Below are positions 31,914 to 40,813 of a stretch of 64,000 bases of DNA, in pieces. Under the pieces are notes generated by a model, which saw only the letters and a program-made list of their open reading frames with translations, was not told the origin of the DNA and made no database searches. Every line of letters starts with the position of its first letter. The first letter of the stretch is position 1. Source of the DNA: Acidobacteriota bacterium (GTDB taxonomy: Bacteria > Acidobacteriota > Terriglobia > Acidiferrales > UBA7541); assembly GCA_003224085.1 (NCBI GenBank), contig QHYK01000043.1:62001-126000 (forward strand), in the 5' to 3' direction. Position numbers and translations under genes: made by a program.

Positions 31914-32310
31914 TCTCGAAAACCTCCCTCACTCGTTTCGATTAAGCTCTGAAACTTGCCGATGTCTGCACAAGAACCTGGATCTGTGAAGATCAATCCA
32001 ATCGTTTGTTTGAGGGGCGGGCAAAGAAGGCCGGGGTGGCTAAAAGCCGGGCTGTCTTGAAGACCCGATGATGATGAGCGAGGTTGCTAGTGCCCGTCAA
32101 CGCAAGACAGTTCTCATTTCCGGCCAAGAATGGGAGATTTGCGGCCAAGGCAAGGGATGTCAAGCAAAGAGAAGCGACTGCGGTTTGTTATCCTAGTACT
32201 CGTGGTGTGAACAGCGATAAATAAGTCAATATGTTTTGAACATTACATGGCATATAGTTAAAAACGGAGTGCAATAAAGCTGGCTTCTTATCGTCGGGCG
32301 AAAGGCAATG
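31914..32310. other. Gap between glycosyltransferases and lasso core genes
   Basis: About 400 bp with no gene seen. It lies between the GT8-like gene and B2 on the same strand, so it may hold a promoter for B2-C2-C1-A1-A3; I see TTGACT at about 32225 on the minus strand but no -10 at proper distance. Confidence 0.35.
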
Positions 32311-33228
32311 TTAATGGCGGGCGGGCCTCAGTTCCTGAACAGATTCCCATGCGTTTTCGTCGACCCTTGTGAATTCCTCAAGCATTTCTTTTTGTGATGC
32401 AATCGTCAGGCCGGGAGTGGCGGACCTCTTCCGAGTGAACCAGTAACAGCCCATTCCCGGATAGAACGGTGGCCCAATGGTTCCATCGCTATTGAGTAAC
32501 AATGACTTCTCGCGGCGTCCGTCTTTTACACGGATCTTTTGATTCTTGAGGCGGTCCATTTCTTTTTCATCAATTTGTATTTGCCAATCGAAGGGTGGCT
32601 TGGACCGGCCTTCGAAGAAATCCATATTCGCGAATCTGTCTCCGTCTTTTAGCCCATGAGCCATGAACACCGGCACTTCGAAACAGAGCTTTCCGGCGCC
32701 AAAGCCCACCCAGTTATATCTACGGTCCAACAGCTCGAGCTTGAGTCCTCCGCGATAACGAGTAATGTTCAAAGCCGCTTGATCGTAAGGATCGTACTCA
32801 CGGAACTTTTCATTCGTCATGACAAAACGTTCGGTTTCGCGGAGCCAGTCGTGATGGCAGCGGCGATTCAGTATCATGAGCCCGGCATTGAAGTATTCAC
32901 GCCACGGGATATCCCAAGCTTGGCAGATCCTCAAAATCGTGGGGACCGGGCGTTCAACAACGGCAACGACAGCATCGGCTTTGGCGAAGCGTTGCGGGTT
33001 CCAAGCATTTAGGCAAACCATGTCCGAATCGAAGAACATGATGGTGTCATCGTTAACCAGATCAAATAGCCTTAGTTTCAGGTGATGCGGGTGTGGTAGG
33101 CCCGACCGGGTAAAGTGCTGATCATCCAGGATCAGCGTCTTTAGCCCGGTCATTTCATGAACGGCCTGGGCGGCGTGCTCTGCAAGCTTTTTGTAAGCCT
33201 CGCCAATTCCAATTGTCACAGCAATCAT
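32311..33228 (-). CDS. GT8-like glycosyltransferase, copy 2
   Basis: 305 residues, no membrane segment. VTIGIGEAYKKLAEHAAQAV, TLILDDQHF, HHLKLRLFDLV and then the metal/nucleotide-sugar DxD motif IMFFDSDMVCL (D67-S-D69) follow the GT-A fold of GT8-type enzymes. Further blocks are FNAGLMILNRR and DPYDQAALNITRY, the acidic/Asn residues that contact the donor. A C-terminal ~90 residues (KPPFDWQIQIDEKEMDRLKN...) is shared only with its neighbour. The neighbour at 33279 is a tandem paralogue with the same residue positions. The acceptor is not evident; context points to the lasso peptide or a glycan on it. Confidence 0.82.
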   Translation of the reverse strand: MIAVTIGIGEAYKKLAEHAAQAVHEMTGLKTLILDDQHFTRSGLPHPHHLKLRLFDLVNDDTIMFFDSDMVCLNAWNPQRFAKADAVVAVVERPVPTILRICQAWDIPWREYFNAGLMILNRRCHHDWLRETERFVMTNEKFREYDPYDQAALNITRYRGGLKLELLDRRYNWVGFGAGKLCFEVPVFMAHGLKDGDRFANMDFFEGRSKPPFDWQIQIDEKEMDRLKNQKIRVKDGRREKSLLLNSDGTIGPPFYPGMGCYWFTRKRSATPGLTIASQKEMLEEFTRVDENAWESVQELRPARH

Positions 33229-33278
33229 GCCTGGATCCTTACGGAAACGCTTCCTTTAGAGGCGGCCGAGACAAAGTG

Positions 33279-34196
33279 CTAACCAGCAATGAGTTCCAGA
33301 CGCTGGGTCGATTGCCAGTATCCTTCGGGCGTCCTCCGAAACTCACGTAATATCTGAACTTCAGAGCAAATTGCCAACAGGGGCGTGCCTGCGCGGTTGT
33401 GAACAAACCAGTATTGCCCGAAGTCGCCATAATAAGGAGGGCCAATAGTCCCGTCGGGGTTGAAGCGAAGAAGTGTTTCAGCGCCTCCAGTTTTCAAACA
33501 CAAACTGTGATTCTTGAGTTCGTTCATCTCGTCTTCGTTGATTTCGATGTGCCAGTCAAACGGTGGTTTGTAGCGCCCTTTGAAAAAGTCGATATTTGCA
33601 AATTTGTTTTCGGGCTTTAGGGTGTGAGCCATAAACACAGGGACTTCATAGCAGAGGCGCCCGACTCCGTAGCCAATCCAGTTGTATCTTCTATCCAACA
33701 ACTCCAATTTGACGCCCAAACGATGACGAGTGATATTCAAGGCTGCTTGATCGAGAGGGTCGTACTCTTTGAACTTTGTGTCCGTTAAAACAAAGCGTTC
33801 GGTCTCGCGAAGCCAGCCTTGGTGGTGCCTGCGATTTAAAATCATAAGACCTGCGTTGAAATACTGTTCCACAGGTATTTCCCAGTCTTGGGCCGTGTGG
33901 ACATGCAATGGCCGCGCGCTCTCAGCGACTGCAACGACAGCTTCCGAATTTGCAAAGCGCTGTGGCTTCCAAGGCTTCAAGCAAGCCATGTCCGCATCGA
34001 AATAGACGATCGAGTCGGTGTCAACCAAATCAAACATGCGCAACTTCAGGTGGTGAGGAGCAGGCAATCCCGATTGTGTAAAGTGCTCGTCGTCAAGAAC
34101 AACGGTCTTCACACCGGTCTTCTCTTGCATGGCCTTAGCAGCGAGTTCTGCAAGTTGGCCGTAATATGTACCGACTCCAATCGTAACGCCCACCAT
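33279..34196 (-). CDS. GT8-like glycosyltransferase, copy 1
   Basis: 305 residues from MVGVTIGVGTYYGQL at 34196; the track adds 10 residues (MKHLTRGVSI), which cannot be excluded. DxD at D67-A-D69 (IVYFDADMACL), FNAGLMILNRR, DPLDQAALNITRH, LLDRRYNWIGYG all align without gaps with copy 2. Soluble. Lies 50 bp before copy 2 and after the GT4 gene, so the three form one minus-strand run ending toward the lasso core genes. Two near-equal enzymes could add two identical sugars at different positions or build a disaccharide. Family assignment is by motif; donor and acceptor are unknown. Confidence 0.82.
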   Translation of the reverse strand: MVGVTIGVGTYYGQLAELAAKAMQEKTGVKTVVLDDEHFTQSGLPAPHHLKLRMFDLVDTDSIVYFDADMACLKPWKPQRFANSEAVVAVAESARPLHVHTAQDWEIPVEQYFNAGLMILNRRHHQGWLRETERFVLTDTKFKEYDPLDQAALNITRHRLGVKLELLDRRYNWIGYGVGRLCYEVPVFMAHTLKPENKFANIDFFKGRYKPPFDWHIEINEDEMNELKNHSLCLKTGGAETLLRFNPDGTIGPPYYGDFGQYWFVHNRAGTPLLAICSEVQILREFRRTPEGYWQSTQRLELIAG

Positions 34197-34297
34197 GATA
34201 CTCACGCCTCTCGTAAGGTGTTTCAAAAGCTGCGACGACGTTGAGCCACGAGGCCCTCGGCCGACTCAGCCGATCGCACCATTCTTCGTAAGACCTT

Positions 34298-35320
34298 TCA
34301 CGCTGCGCGCAACCGGACTTCCTCCATCCTGCCAAGCAGCAGCTCCCTGACGGAATCCGTTGAGAAGTTTTGGATGTCTTCGAGCGCGCGCTTCGATTTC
34401 TGAATCGCTTCTTTGCGAAGTGATCCGTCATACAGGGAAAGCATGATGCTTCGAAGATGCTCCGCGTCAGGGTCCGCCCATTTCATTTGTGGCGTAAAAA
34501 GACCGAAGAGCTCATCTTCGCGAATGTAATTCTCCGTAAAACGGACGAGGAACGAATTGTCATTGCTCATGAAATCGAGGTTACCCGAGTAGCCCGTAGC
34601 GACGGCGGGTTTGCCGAATAGCATAGCGTCAGAAAGAGTCAATCCCCATCCTTCGGAGTGATGCGCACTTACGTAAACGTCGACCGCTTTATAAAGGGCA
34701 TTGATTTGCGACTCGCTGAGTCCTAACGGAAGATAAATAACCCGGGGGTCGCGCGAACGAAGAATGGGGTCTTTGGGCAAACCCTTGATCACCAGCCTGG
34801 CATTGGGCATTGAAGAGGCCGTCGTTTCAAAGACCTGCACAAGGCCAGAGAGGTTCTTGCGGGAGCCCAGCGTTCGCCCTATCGAAAGAAAGTAATAGTT
34901 TTGTCTGTCGTAGCAGATAAGGCGGCGAATGATTTCGTCCTCAATGTCGTGATTGAGCTGTTCTCTCACAATGGTATGAGGAACCCGAAAAACGCGCGGG
35001 TGATGCTTTTTGATCACGCCCACGCAGTACTCTGAGCAAGTCCATACCTCCTGGACAAGCGCGAGGGAACGTTGATAAGCAGCAGGGAGTTCCGAAGCTT
35101 CCCAAACGCAATAGCTAATCACGTACTTCTTGCGAAGCGCAGGAAATTGATTATAGATCGACTCATAGTCGTGAGGTTCCAAATGAAGAACAACCACGTC
35201 GGCGTCATCAACGGAAACAGCAGGAATGTAGCGCCTGCTCAGCATTTGTCTGTAAATCTCAGCGACGCGGCGGTGGCTCTGATAGTTGTGGATCTCGTAC
35301 CAGAATTTTAACTGCGTCAT
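34298..35320 (-). CDS. GT4-family glycosyltransferase
   Basis: 340 residues from MTQLKFWYEIHNYQSH at 35320, which has GGAGA seven bases upstream; the track start adds 23 residues (MVCELCTKRQIK...) without support. GT-B fold: YYFLSIGRTLGSRKNLSGLVQVF (start of the nucleotide-sugar domain), VIYLPLGLSESQINALYKAVDVYVSAHHSEGWGLTLSDAMLFGKPAVATGYSGNLDFM, carrying the E-x7-E-like donor-binding region of GT4. Cytoplasmic, no membrane helix. First gene of the minus-strand run, divergent from the RRE gene at 35644 with ~320 bp between. It probably acts in the same glycosylation as the GT8-like pair. Confidence 0.85.
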   Translation of the reverse strand: MTQLKFWYEIHNYQSHRRVAEIYRQMLSRRYIPAVSVDDADVVVLHLEPHDYESIYNQFPALRKKYVISYCVWEASELPAAYQRSLALVQEVWTCSEYCVGVIKKHHPRVFRVPHTIVREQLNHDIEDEIIRRLICYDRQNYYFLSIGRTLGSRKNLSGLVQVFETTASSMPNARLVIKGLPKDPILRSRDPRVIYLPLGLSESQINALYKAVDVYVSAHHSEGWGLTLSDAMLFGKPAVATGYSGNLDFMSNDNSFLVRFTENYIREDELFGLFTPQMKWADPDAEHLRSIMLSLYDGSLRKEAIQKSKRALEDIQNFSTDSVRELLLGRMEEVRLRAA

Positions 35321-35643
35321 GAAGCCGTCTCCACGTTTCGCTGGTTCCTTCGCTTTTATCTGTCGTTTAGTGCACAGCTCACAAACCAAGTAGTCTCGAT
35401 CTTGGATGAAGAATCAACTGAGGGCGGGCATCCTGCTCGAAGGCAAACAAACAATTGACCTCCACAAGATAAGAAGCCTTCCTGAGAGTGTCAATGCTTT
35501 TGGGAAGGGGAGTGCAACTAGTGATTGTTCTTTGTTTTTGCCTCCTTGAAGGAGCTATGCGAATTTCGGACTCAGGGGAACTCTGAGATCTGAGCAGGCA
35601 GAGGGCAACCGAAACTGCTGGCGAACGAATGGAGGTCACAAAG
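35321..35643. other. Divergent regulatory region of the glycosylation/RRE genes
   Basis: About 320 bp between divergent starts; no gene seen. It should contain promoters in both directions. A good ribosome site (GGAGGTCACAAAG) serves the RRE gene. Confidence 0.4.
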
Positions 35644-35901
35644 ATGCAAATATCTGGAGTGGCGAAAGTAGCTACGACTGCCGACGGCAAAACGGTCCTG
35701 GAAGTTGCCGGGCGGCCTGCTTTCGAACTGAACCGCGTCGCTTTAAGCATTTGGACAAGGCTGGAAGCCGGGCAGTCGCCGGAGGAAATCAGCGCGCAAA
35801 TTGCTTCGGAGTTTAAGGCTCCTGAAGAACTTGCTGCCCGTGACGTCACGCGGTTCATCAAGAAATTGAAAGATAATTTGCTTGTTTATGATGAAAACTG
35901 A
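35644..35901 (+). CDS. PqqD-like RRE protein, lasso B1
   Basis: 85 residues from MQISGVAKVATTADGKTVLEVAGR; GGAGG lies eight bases before the ATG. The PqqD/RRE fold (three strands, then helices: FELNRVALSIWTRLEAGQSPEEISAQIASEFKAPEELAARDVTRFIKKLKDNLLV) is the separate B1 of split-B lasso systems. Its job is to bind the YxxPxL leader and hand it to the B2 peptidase and cyclase. Unusually it is on the opposite strand and 3.7 kb away from B2, directly before a gene that begins with a second copy of the same domain. PQQ biosynthesis is unlikely, as no pqqA/C/E is present. Confidence 0.88.
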   Translation: MQISGVAKVATTADGKTVLEVAGRPAFELNRVALSIWTRLEAGQSPEEISAQIASEFKAPEELAARDVTRFIKKLKDNLLVYDEN

Positions 35902-35921
35902 CCGCGGAGTCTGGCGCAGTC

Positions 35922-37205
35922 ATGCAGGTATCCACAACAGCTCGTATCGTGACGAATGCAGACGGCAGAGCCATGCTGGAAGTCGCAGGACGTCCGTTCT
36001 GCGAATTGAATTCCGTGGCGGTTGCCATATGGACAGAGTTGGAGGGGGGCGCTTCCGCGCCGCAAATCATCAGCCGACTCAAGCGGAGGTTCGATACCCC
36101 AGAAGAACGCGTGGCAAAGGATGTGAGCAGTTTTATCGAGATTCTGAAAGAGAATCGTCTTGTAAAGGACAGTGTCCCGACGCCGGATTTTCACACCGAA
36201 CTGGTTTGGAACAAAGGGATTGCCGCTGGGTGCGATTGGCGAATACCGGATGAGTTTCCTGCCGGCATGGGATTCGGCACCGTTCTAGATCCGGTTGGTC
36301 ACATCGCGCCCCCTCATCTGCTGAGCAACTTAATTTGCAATCCTGAGATGTACACAGAAGTTAAGGACGGCGATCTGGTATGGGTAAGGCTCTCCTGGAT
36401 CAAGTCTTTTCTCACACAAGTTCTGCCTGTGATCAAAGCAAGATTTGTCCTTATCACCGCTGACTCTGACTTGAGCGTACCCTTGCCAATTATGGCCGAA
36501 GCCCTGGAAATCTTGGAAAATCCCAACGTACTCCACTGGTACGCGCAAAATTGCGACGGTCCCGGCTTCATGGGCCAGATGTCGCCCATACCGATTGGAA
36601 TTGATTTTCATACGTTGAGTGAACAACCGCTTTGGGGTGAAGGCATTGCGTCGCCTCAAGAGCAGGAACAGATGCTGCGCGAAATCCGCGAAGAGTCTCG
36701 TCCGGTGCGCAAAAGGATTCCCAAGGTCTATATTGACTTTGCATGGCAGCCGGCGCACCTATACCGGCCTGTCAAGAGGCAAAGTATCCTTGCGAGGGTT
36801 CTGACAAATCCCTGCGTTGTTTTTCAAAGCAAACCCCTCCCGCGAAGACAATTATGGCGGAAGTGGGGCGAGCACGCATTTGTGCTATCTCCGCACGGAG
36901 TAGGGCTCGATTGTCATCGAACGTGGGAAGCGCTGGCCAGTGGCTGTATTGTTCTGGTGCCCTCCTCTCCGCTGGATTGCTTGTATGAAGGTTTGCCTGT
37001 AATTCCCATCAAGGATTGGACCACCGTTACCGCACGAAACCTGACTATTTGGCTCGAACAATATTCGCAGTGCGAAATCAAGGAAGAAAAGTTAAGCAGT
37101 AAGTATTGGGTCGACAAAATGCGAGCTAAAGGCAGCGAAGCGTTGAATTCTAGCAACGGGACAAACACGCCTCACAAAGAGGGAAGCGTGGACTCCAGTC
37201 AGTGA
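35922..37205 (+). CDS. RRE-fused exostosin-like glycosyltransferase
   Basis: 427 residues in two parts. Residues 1-85 are a PqqD/RRE domain (ARIVTNADGRAMLEVAGRPFCELNSVAVAIWTELEGG...DVSSFIEILKENRLV) aligning end to end with the B1 protein just upstream. Residues ~95-410 are a GT-B-like domain whose FVLSPHGVGLDCHRTWEALASGCIVLVPSSPLDCLYEGLPVIPIKDW matches exostosin/GT47-like donor-binding regions. No signal peptide or membrane helix. The fusion implies that the enzyme binds the precursor leader itself and glycosylates the attached core before export. Starts 20 bp after B1. I know of no described lasso enzyme with this architecture; both domain calls come from pattern recognition only. Confidence 0.82.
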   Translation: MQVSTTARIVTNADGRAMLEVAGRPFCELNSVAVAIWTELEGGASAPQIISRLKRRFDTPEERVAKDVSSFIEILKENRLVKDSVPTPDFHTELVWNKGIAAGCDWRIPDEFPAGMGFGTVLDPVGHIAPPHLLSNLICNPEMYTEVKDGDLVWVRLSWIKSFLTQVLPVIKARFVLITADSDLSVPLPIMAEALEILENPNVLHWYAQNCDGPGFMGQMSPIPIGIDFHTLSEQPLWGEGIASPQEQEQMLREIREESRPVRKRIPKVYIDFAWQPAHLYRPVKRQSILARVLTNPCVVFQSKPLPRRQLWRKWGEHAFVLSPHGVGLDCHRTWEALASGCIVLVPSSPLDCLYEGLPVIPIKDWTTVTARNLTIWLEQYSQCEIKEEKLSSKYWVDKMRAKGSEALNSSNGTNTPHKEGSVDSSQ

Positions 37206-37341
37206 TTCCCCGCTCAATTCAGCACGCGAGGCAATTTTCCGGTCCGAGTCTGACCTCGAATTGTCACGAGAACAGAGAGATTGGCGCAGTCCCTCATGCC
37301 CCTCGTCATTATTCCGGATGGCCGGATCAAGGTTGGGTTCG

Positions 37342-38997
37342 ATGAAGGCTCTATATCTCGAAAAAATTAGTGGCAACCCGGAACGTCTCCAACAGAAAAG
37401 CAGTCAGACAGTCATGGGCGCGAAAGTATTTGAGTGGAACCTGCTCTGTGCTCTTCTGGAACACGGGACTTACGACGCCTATTTTTCGCCTGGAGTGACG
37501 GAAGAAGGAAAACAGCAATTGGTGGAAGAGGGACTGTCGGCGGAAAACGTCGATCGCCTGTCTCCTGCGCCCCTGGGAAGCGCTTTGCCCGTTCAGGATT
37601 CCGATCAAGTTGTTTTGCTGACGCCTGGCCGTCATTTGGATTTGCTGGCGAACTTGCGAAGCAAAATACAAAAATATCGTGCGCCCATTTGTGGTTTCAT
37701 CCATTCCATTAATTCGGCACGTTTTGTGCTTGCTCTTTTGCAACAGTGCTTCGTCGGGCTGTTCAAAGCCGACCTTTTGTTGTGCTCCAGCCGGGCCGGG
37801 ATGCAAACGATTGATATGTACATTGAAGAAATCGAGCGATTGTTGCCTGCCGGTACGCGCTATCCTGCACGCCGAGCGTTGGTTCCTCTCGGCGTAAGCA
37901 TTCCAAAAGTGGAGCGGGACGCGGGCAGCGCACTACGACTGAGGTTAGGCCTCAAAGCAGCGGATTGCGTCGCTTTGTACTGCGGTCGTCTGTCTCAAGC
38001 CAGTAAGTGCGACCTGGGGCCTCTGTTGGTTGCACTGTCTCTGTTGTTGCACAGAGGAGCAGGACTGCACTTGGTAATCGCAGGAGACGACACTCAGACA
38101 CAAGAGGCGCCACGGCTGCGTGTGTTGGCCAACGAATTAGGCTGCCAGAAGAGTGTGACGATTTGGCCCAATCCATCCGTCGCGGAAAAGCATGTGCTTT
38201 ATTCCGAGGCGGACATTTTTGTCTCGCCCAGTGATAACATCCAGGAAACGTTTGGATTAACTGTTGCCGAGGCCATGGCCTACGGCCTGCCGTGTGTTGT
38301 TTCAGATTGGGATGGGTATCGAGATCTGGTTCGCGACGGCGAAAATGGCTTCTTGGTCCCATCCATCTTCCCCACCTATATTGAAGAACTTCGGCTTTGT
38401 GATTCCACAATCTCGATGTTGCAAGAGGATGCGTTGGCCCAATCGACCGCCATCGATGTCGGTATTTTAGCTGAGAAATTGGAGCAGCTTGCGGCGAATC
38501 CGGCCCTTCGGCGGAGGTTGGGGCAGGCAGCGAGGCAGTATGTTGAAAACAATTGCAGTTGGAGAGTTGTTGTCCGGCGCTATGAACAGTTGTGGCAGGA
38601 ATCCTTGGAAGCGGCACAAACTGTTGACTCGCGTGGCAAAGCGGCCGCACATAACCTGCTTGTGTCGCCGCTGGAAAAATATTTTGGCCACTACGCTAAA
38701 GCAAAGCGAGACGAGGAAACCAAATGCTTTATGACAGAAGAAGGGCAAAAGTGGCTGCAGCGGCCCGGCCGTTTGTACTTTCTATCTCAAATGTCCAGTG
38801 TTCCATGCCCTCAAAAATTTGCGGACATGCTCCGGAATATCGCAGAACGTCCCGGCCTTTCCGTTGTGGACGTAGTGAAATCTTCACTGAACGGATCTTA
38901 CGGGAACGGAGCTGATCCCGCCTCGGTGTCCAATGCGCATTGGACGTTGGCGCGACTTTTCAAATATGGGCTGGTCTCAGACAAACAAACAGCTTAG
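37342..38997 (+). CDS. GT4-family glycosyltransferase with extra C-terminal domain
   Basis: 551 residues from MKALYLEKISGNPERLQQ at 37342; the track's extra 27 residues look non-coding. N-terminal Rossmann half, then ALRLRLGLKAADCVALYCGRLSQASKCDLGPLL and the GT4 donor site ADIFVSPSDNIQETFGLTVAEAMAYGLPCVVSDWDGYRDLV (E-x7-E). After ~residue 450 comes an extension absent from ordinary GT4 enzymes (KYFGHYAKAKRDEETKCFMTEEGQKWLQRPGRLYFLSQM...WTLARLFKYGLVSDKQTA) that looks helical, perhaps winged-helix-like. Same strand as B1 and the RRE-GT, 136 bp downstream, so one transcription unit. The extension may dock on the peptide or on the RRE-GT. Confidence 0.85.
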   Translation: MKALYLEKISGNPERLQQKSSQTVMGAKVFEWNLLCALLEHGTYDAYFSPGVTEEGKQQLVEEGLSAENVDRLSPAPLGSALPVQDSDQVVLLTPGRHLDLLANLRSKIQKYRAPICGFIHSINSARFVLALLQQCFVGLFKADLLLCSSRAGMQTIDMYIEEIERLLPAGTRYPARRALVPLGVSIPKVERDAGSALRLRLGLKAADCVALYCGRLSQASKCDLGPLLVALSLLLHRGAGLHLVIAGDDTQTQEAPRLRVLANELGCQKSVTIWPNPSVAEKHVLYSEADIFVSPSDNIQETFGLTVAEAMAYGLPCVVSDWDGYRDLVRDGENGFLVPSIFPTYIEELRLCDSTISMLQEDALAQSTAIDVGILAEKLEQLAANPALRRRLGQAARQYVENNCSWRVVVRRYEQLWQESLEAAQTVDSRGKAAAHNLLVSPLEKYFGHYAKAKRDEETKCFMTEEGQKWLQRPGRLYFLSQMSSVPCPQKFADMLRNIAERPGLSVVDVVKSSLNGSYGNGADPASVSNAHWTLARLFKYGLVSDKQTA

Positions 38998-40480
38998 AAG
39001 TGGGTCAAACACATGGTTGGGATACTTAAAAAGGCGGCGGCCATCGAATCAGGAGCTCTTTTCGACGCTAAGTGCATGATTGCCAGGAGAAGAAAGCTTG
39101 CGCCCGATAAAATGTCGCCATAAAGGCGGTCGGGCGTGCGCACAAAGGCTACACGCACAGCGGACTCACCCGCAGGCACCGGCACGATGACTTGGTCAAG
39201 CTTGTTTGGCAGCGTCGTCACGGTTTTGCCATTAACCTCCACACGCCAGGCCGGATAGTTGAATAGCCGCAGTGCAACGCGCGCCGGCTCCTTCGACGTG
39301 ACGTGCATATTTTTTTCTTCGGCGGTCCATTGCGTGAGGCGAATCTGCGCATTCGAAGGGTCCATTTTCGAACCTTCAGGTTCCAGAACGCTTACGCGTG
39401 GTGCGTTCTGAGGCAAGTCGAAGAAACTCACTCCCTTGGGGGAATATTCTGGCCATCCAAAGAAACCTTTATCGCTCGCAACCGCTTGTTGCAAAGCAAA
39501 GATATCTTCCGTGTTCCACAACGCTTTTTTCACGAGTGAAATCCCGGACCCGCTGATTATTGCAATAGCCACGGCGGACCGCATCCATTGCCCATGCCTA
39601 TTGGAAAGTGCGGCGGCCAGGGCAAGAGCGTAGGCAATTGCAAGAATTCCTATCCACCGCCAGGGAAATTGCATCACAAACAGCTTTGGTAGATACGTCC
39701 AAAAGATCGAACCGAGACGCGTCATCAAGAAGATTGCCGTCACAGCCAGCAAAAGGAGGACGCGCCACAGCTTTTTCTGAATGTTGTTTTGTTGCTCAGT
39801 TCTACGGTATACGGCAACACCTGCAGTCGCTCCAATTACCACAAGCAGGACAGCAACGTTCGAGGCGATCCAATGAAACGGGAGTCTCCCAGCCACGGCC
39901 CGGGAATCGAGTTGTGCGTAGAGAAATTGAAACGATCCTGCTGGAAACATCTGCGCGATGCTTGTCCAATGCTGTTCACTGCACATGCGAGGAGTTCTGC
40001 AAACGCGCTGCGCATGTAAATATCCAGCAACGCATAAGGGTTCGCGAGATAACACGCTGCCCCCCACAGCGCTCCTTGTCTTGAAAGAAAACGCTTTGCC
40101 AACGCATAGAAGTTAAGACCTGCCAAGGTTTGAACGATCACAATGAAGGCCGCCGGGACGACCTTCCATGGCAATACCAGACCTAACCCCGCTCCAAGCA
40201 TCCAGGACAGTGGTGGGTAAAAGATGAATCGAGGCTCGCCAAACCCGGAGTTTGCGCCTTCAGTCCAGCGCGGATACAGGATCCCTTCTTTCCACTGACT
40301 GGCAACATCCATCCAGGAGGTTGCATGGAACATAAAATCCTGTCCCCACGCGTTTCCAAACAGGGAAAACGGAATTATCACCAGCAACGCCGTCCCCAAT
40401 GAGACGCCGACTGCCAACGTCCATTCACCGCTTGCTCTCGAAGCAGCACCTGTAGTTCTGTCAATGACATCTAATTCCAC
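38994..40480 (-). pseudogene. PTPS-related multi-spanning membrane protein, internally deleted
   Basis: Two frames hold the two ends of one family. 40480-~39990 gives the start ([54 protein letters not shown]...[18 protein letters not shown]). From ~39980 a second frame continues with [26 protein letters not shown]...[12 protein letters not shown]...MQFPWRWIGILAIAYALALA and a beta-rich C-terminal domain. In intact relatives (PF10131-type, YfhO-like glycan membrane proteins) some 150 or more residues with several membrane helices separate these parts. Here they are joined in different frames, so a deletion not divisible by three occurred near 39980-39990. The product should be inactive. Confidence 0.75.
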
Positions 40481-40813
40481 GAGGTTTTCCTTCGCTGCTC
40501 ATATGGGAAAGCGCTTCCCACATCTTCATCCAAGCTGGCGGGTTGTCCTGGCGACCACGGCGGGCGATTGGTTTCCACGCCCTTTCTCGAAGGCGGGCAA
40601 GTCCAGGGAATCTTAGCAGTAGCCCAACCGCTGCCGCATTCAGGTGATTTCCCTAGTCTCACTCGATCGCATCCACCCCTTCTCTCAGCGGATTTTTTGC
40701 AATGGCAAAGGCGTGTATCATGTTTTTGGAGGTCATGAAGATGCCCAGACGCGTGACTCTGCATTCCAATGCGGACCGGAGTTTTTGGTCTGCCAGCGAA
40801 AGCTTAATCAGAG
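40481..40813. other. Intergenic region, nothing recognised
   Basis: No gene, RNA or clear repeat. In-frame upstream of 40814 a stop (40805) excludes an extended start for the metalloprotease, so a signal peptide cannot be supplied from here in frame. Confidence 0.4.

Noticed and set aside
35644-36180. PqqD-like proteins as evidence for PQQ biosynthesis
   Set aside because: No pqqA, pqqC or pqqE nearby; lasso precursors with YxxPxL leaders and a B2 peptidase make RRE/B1 the better reading.
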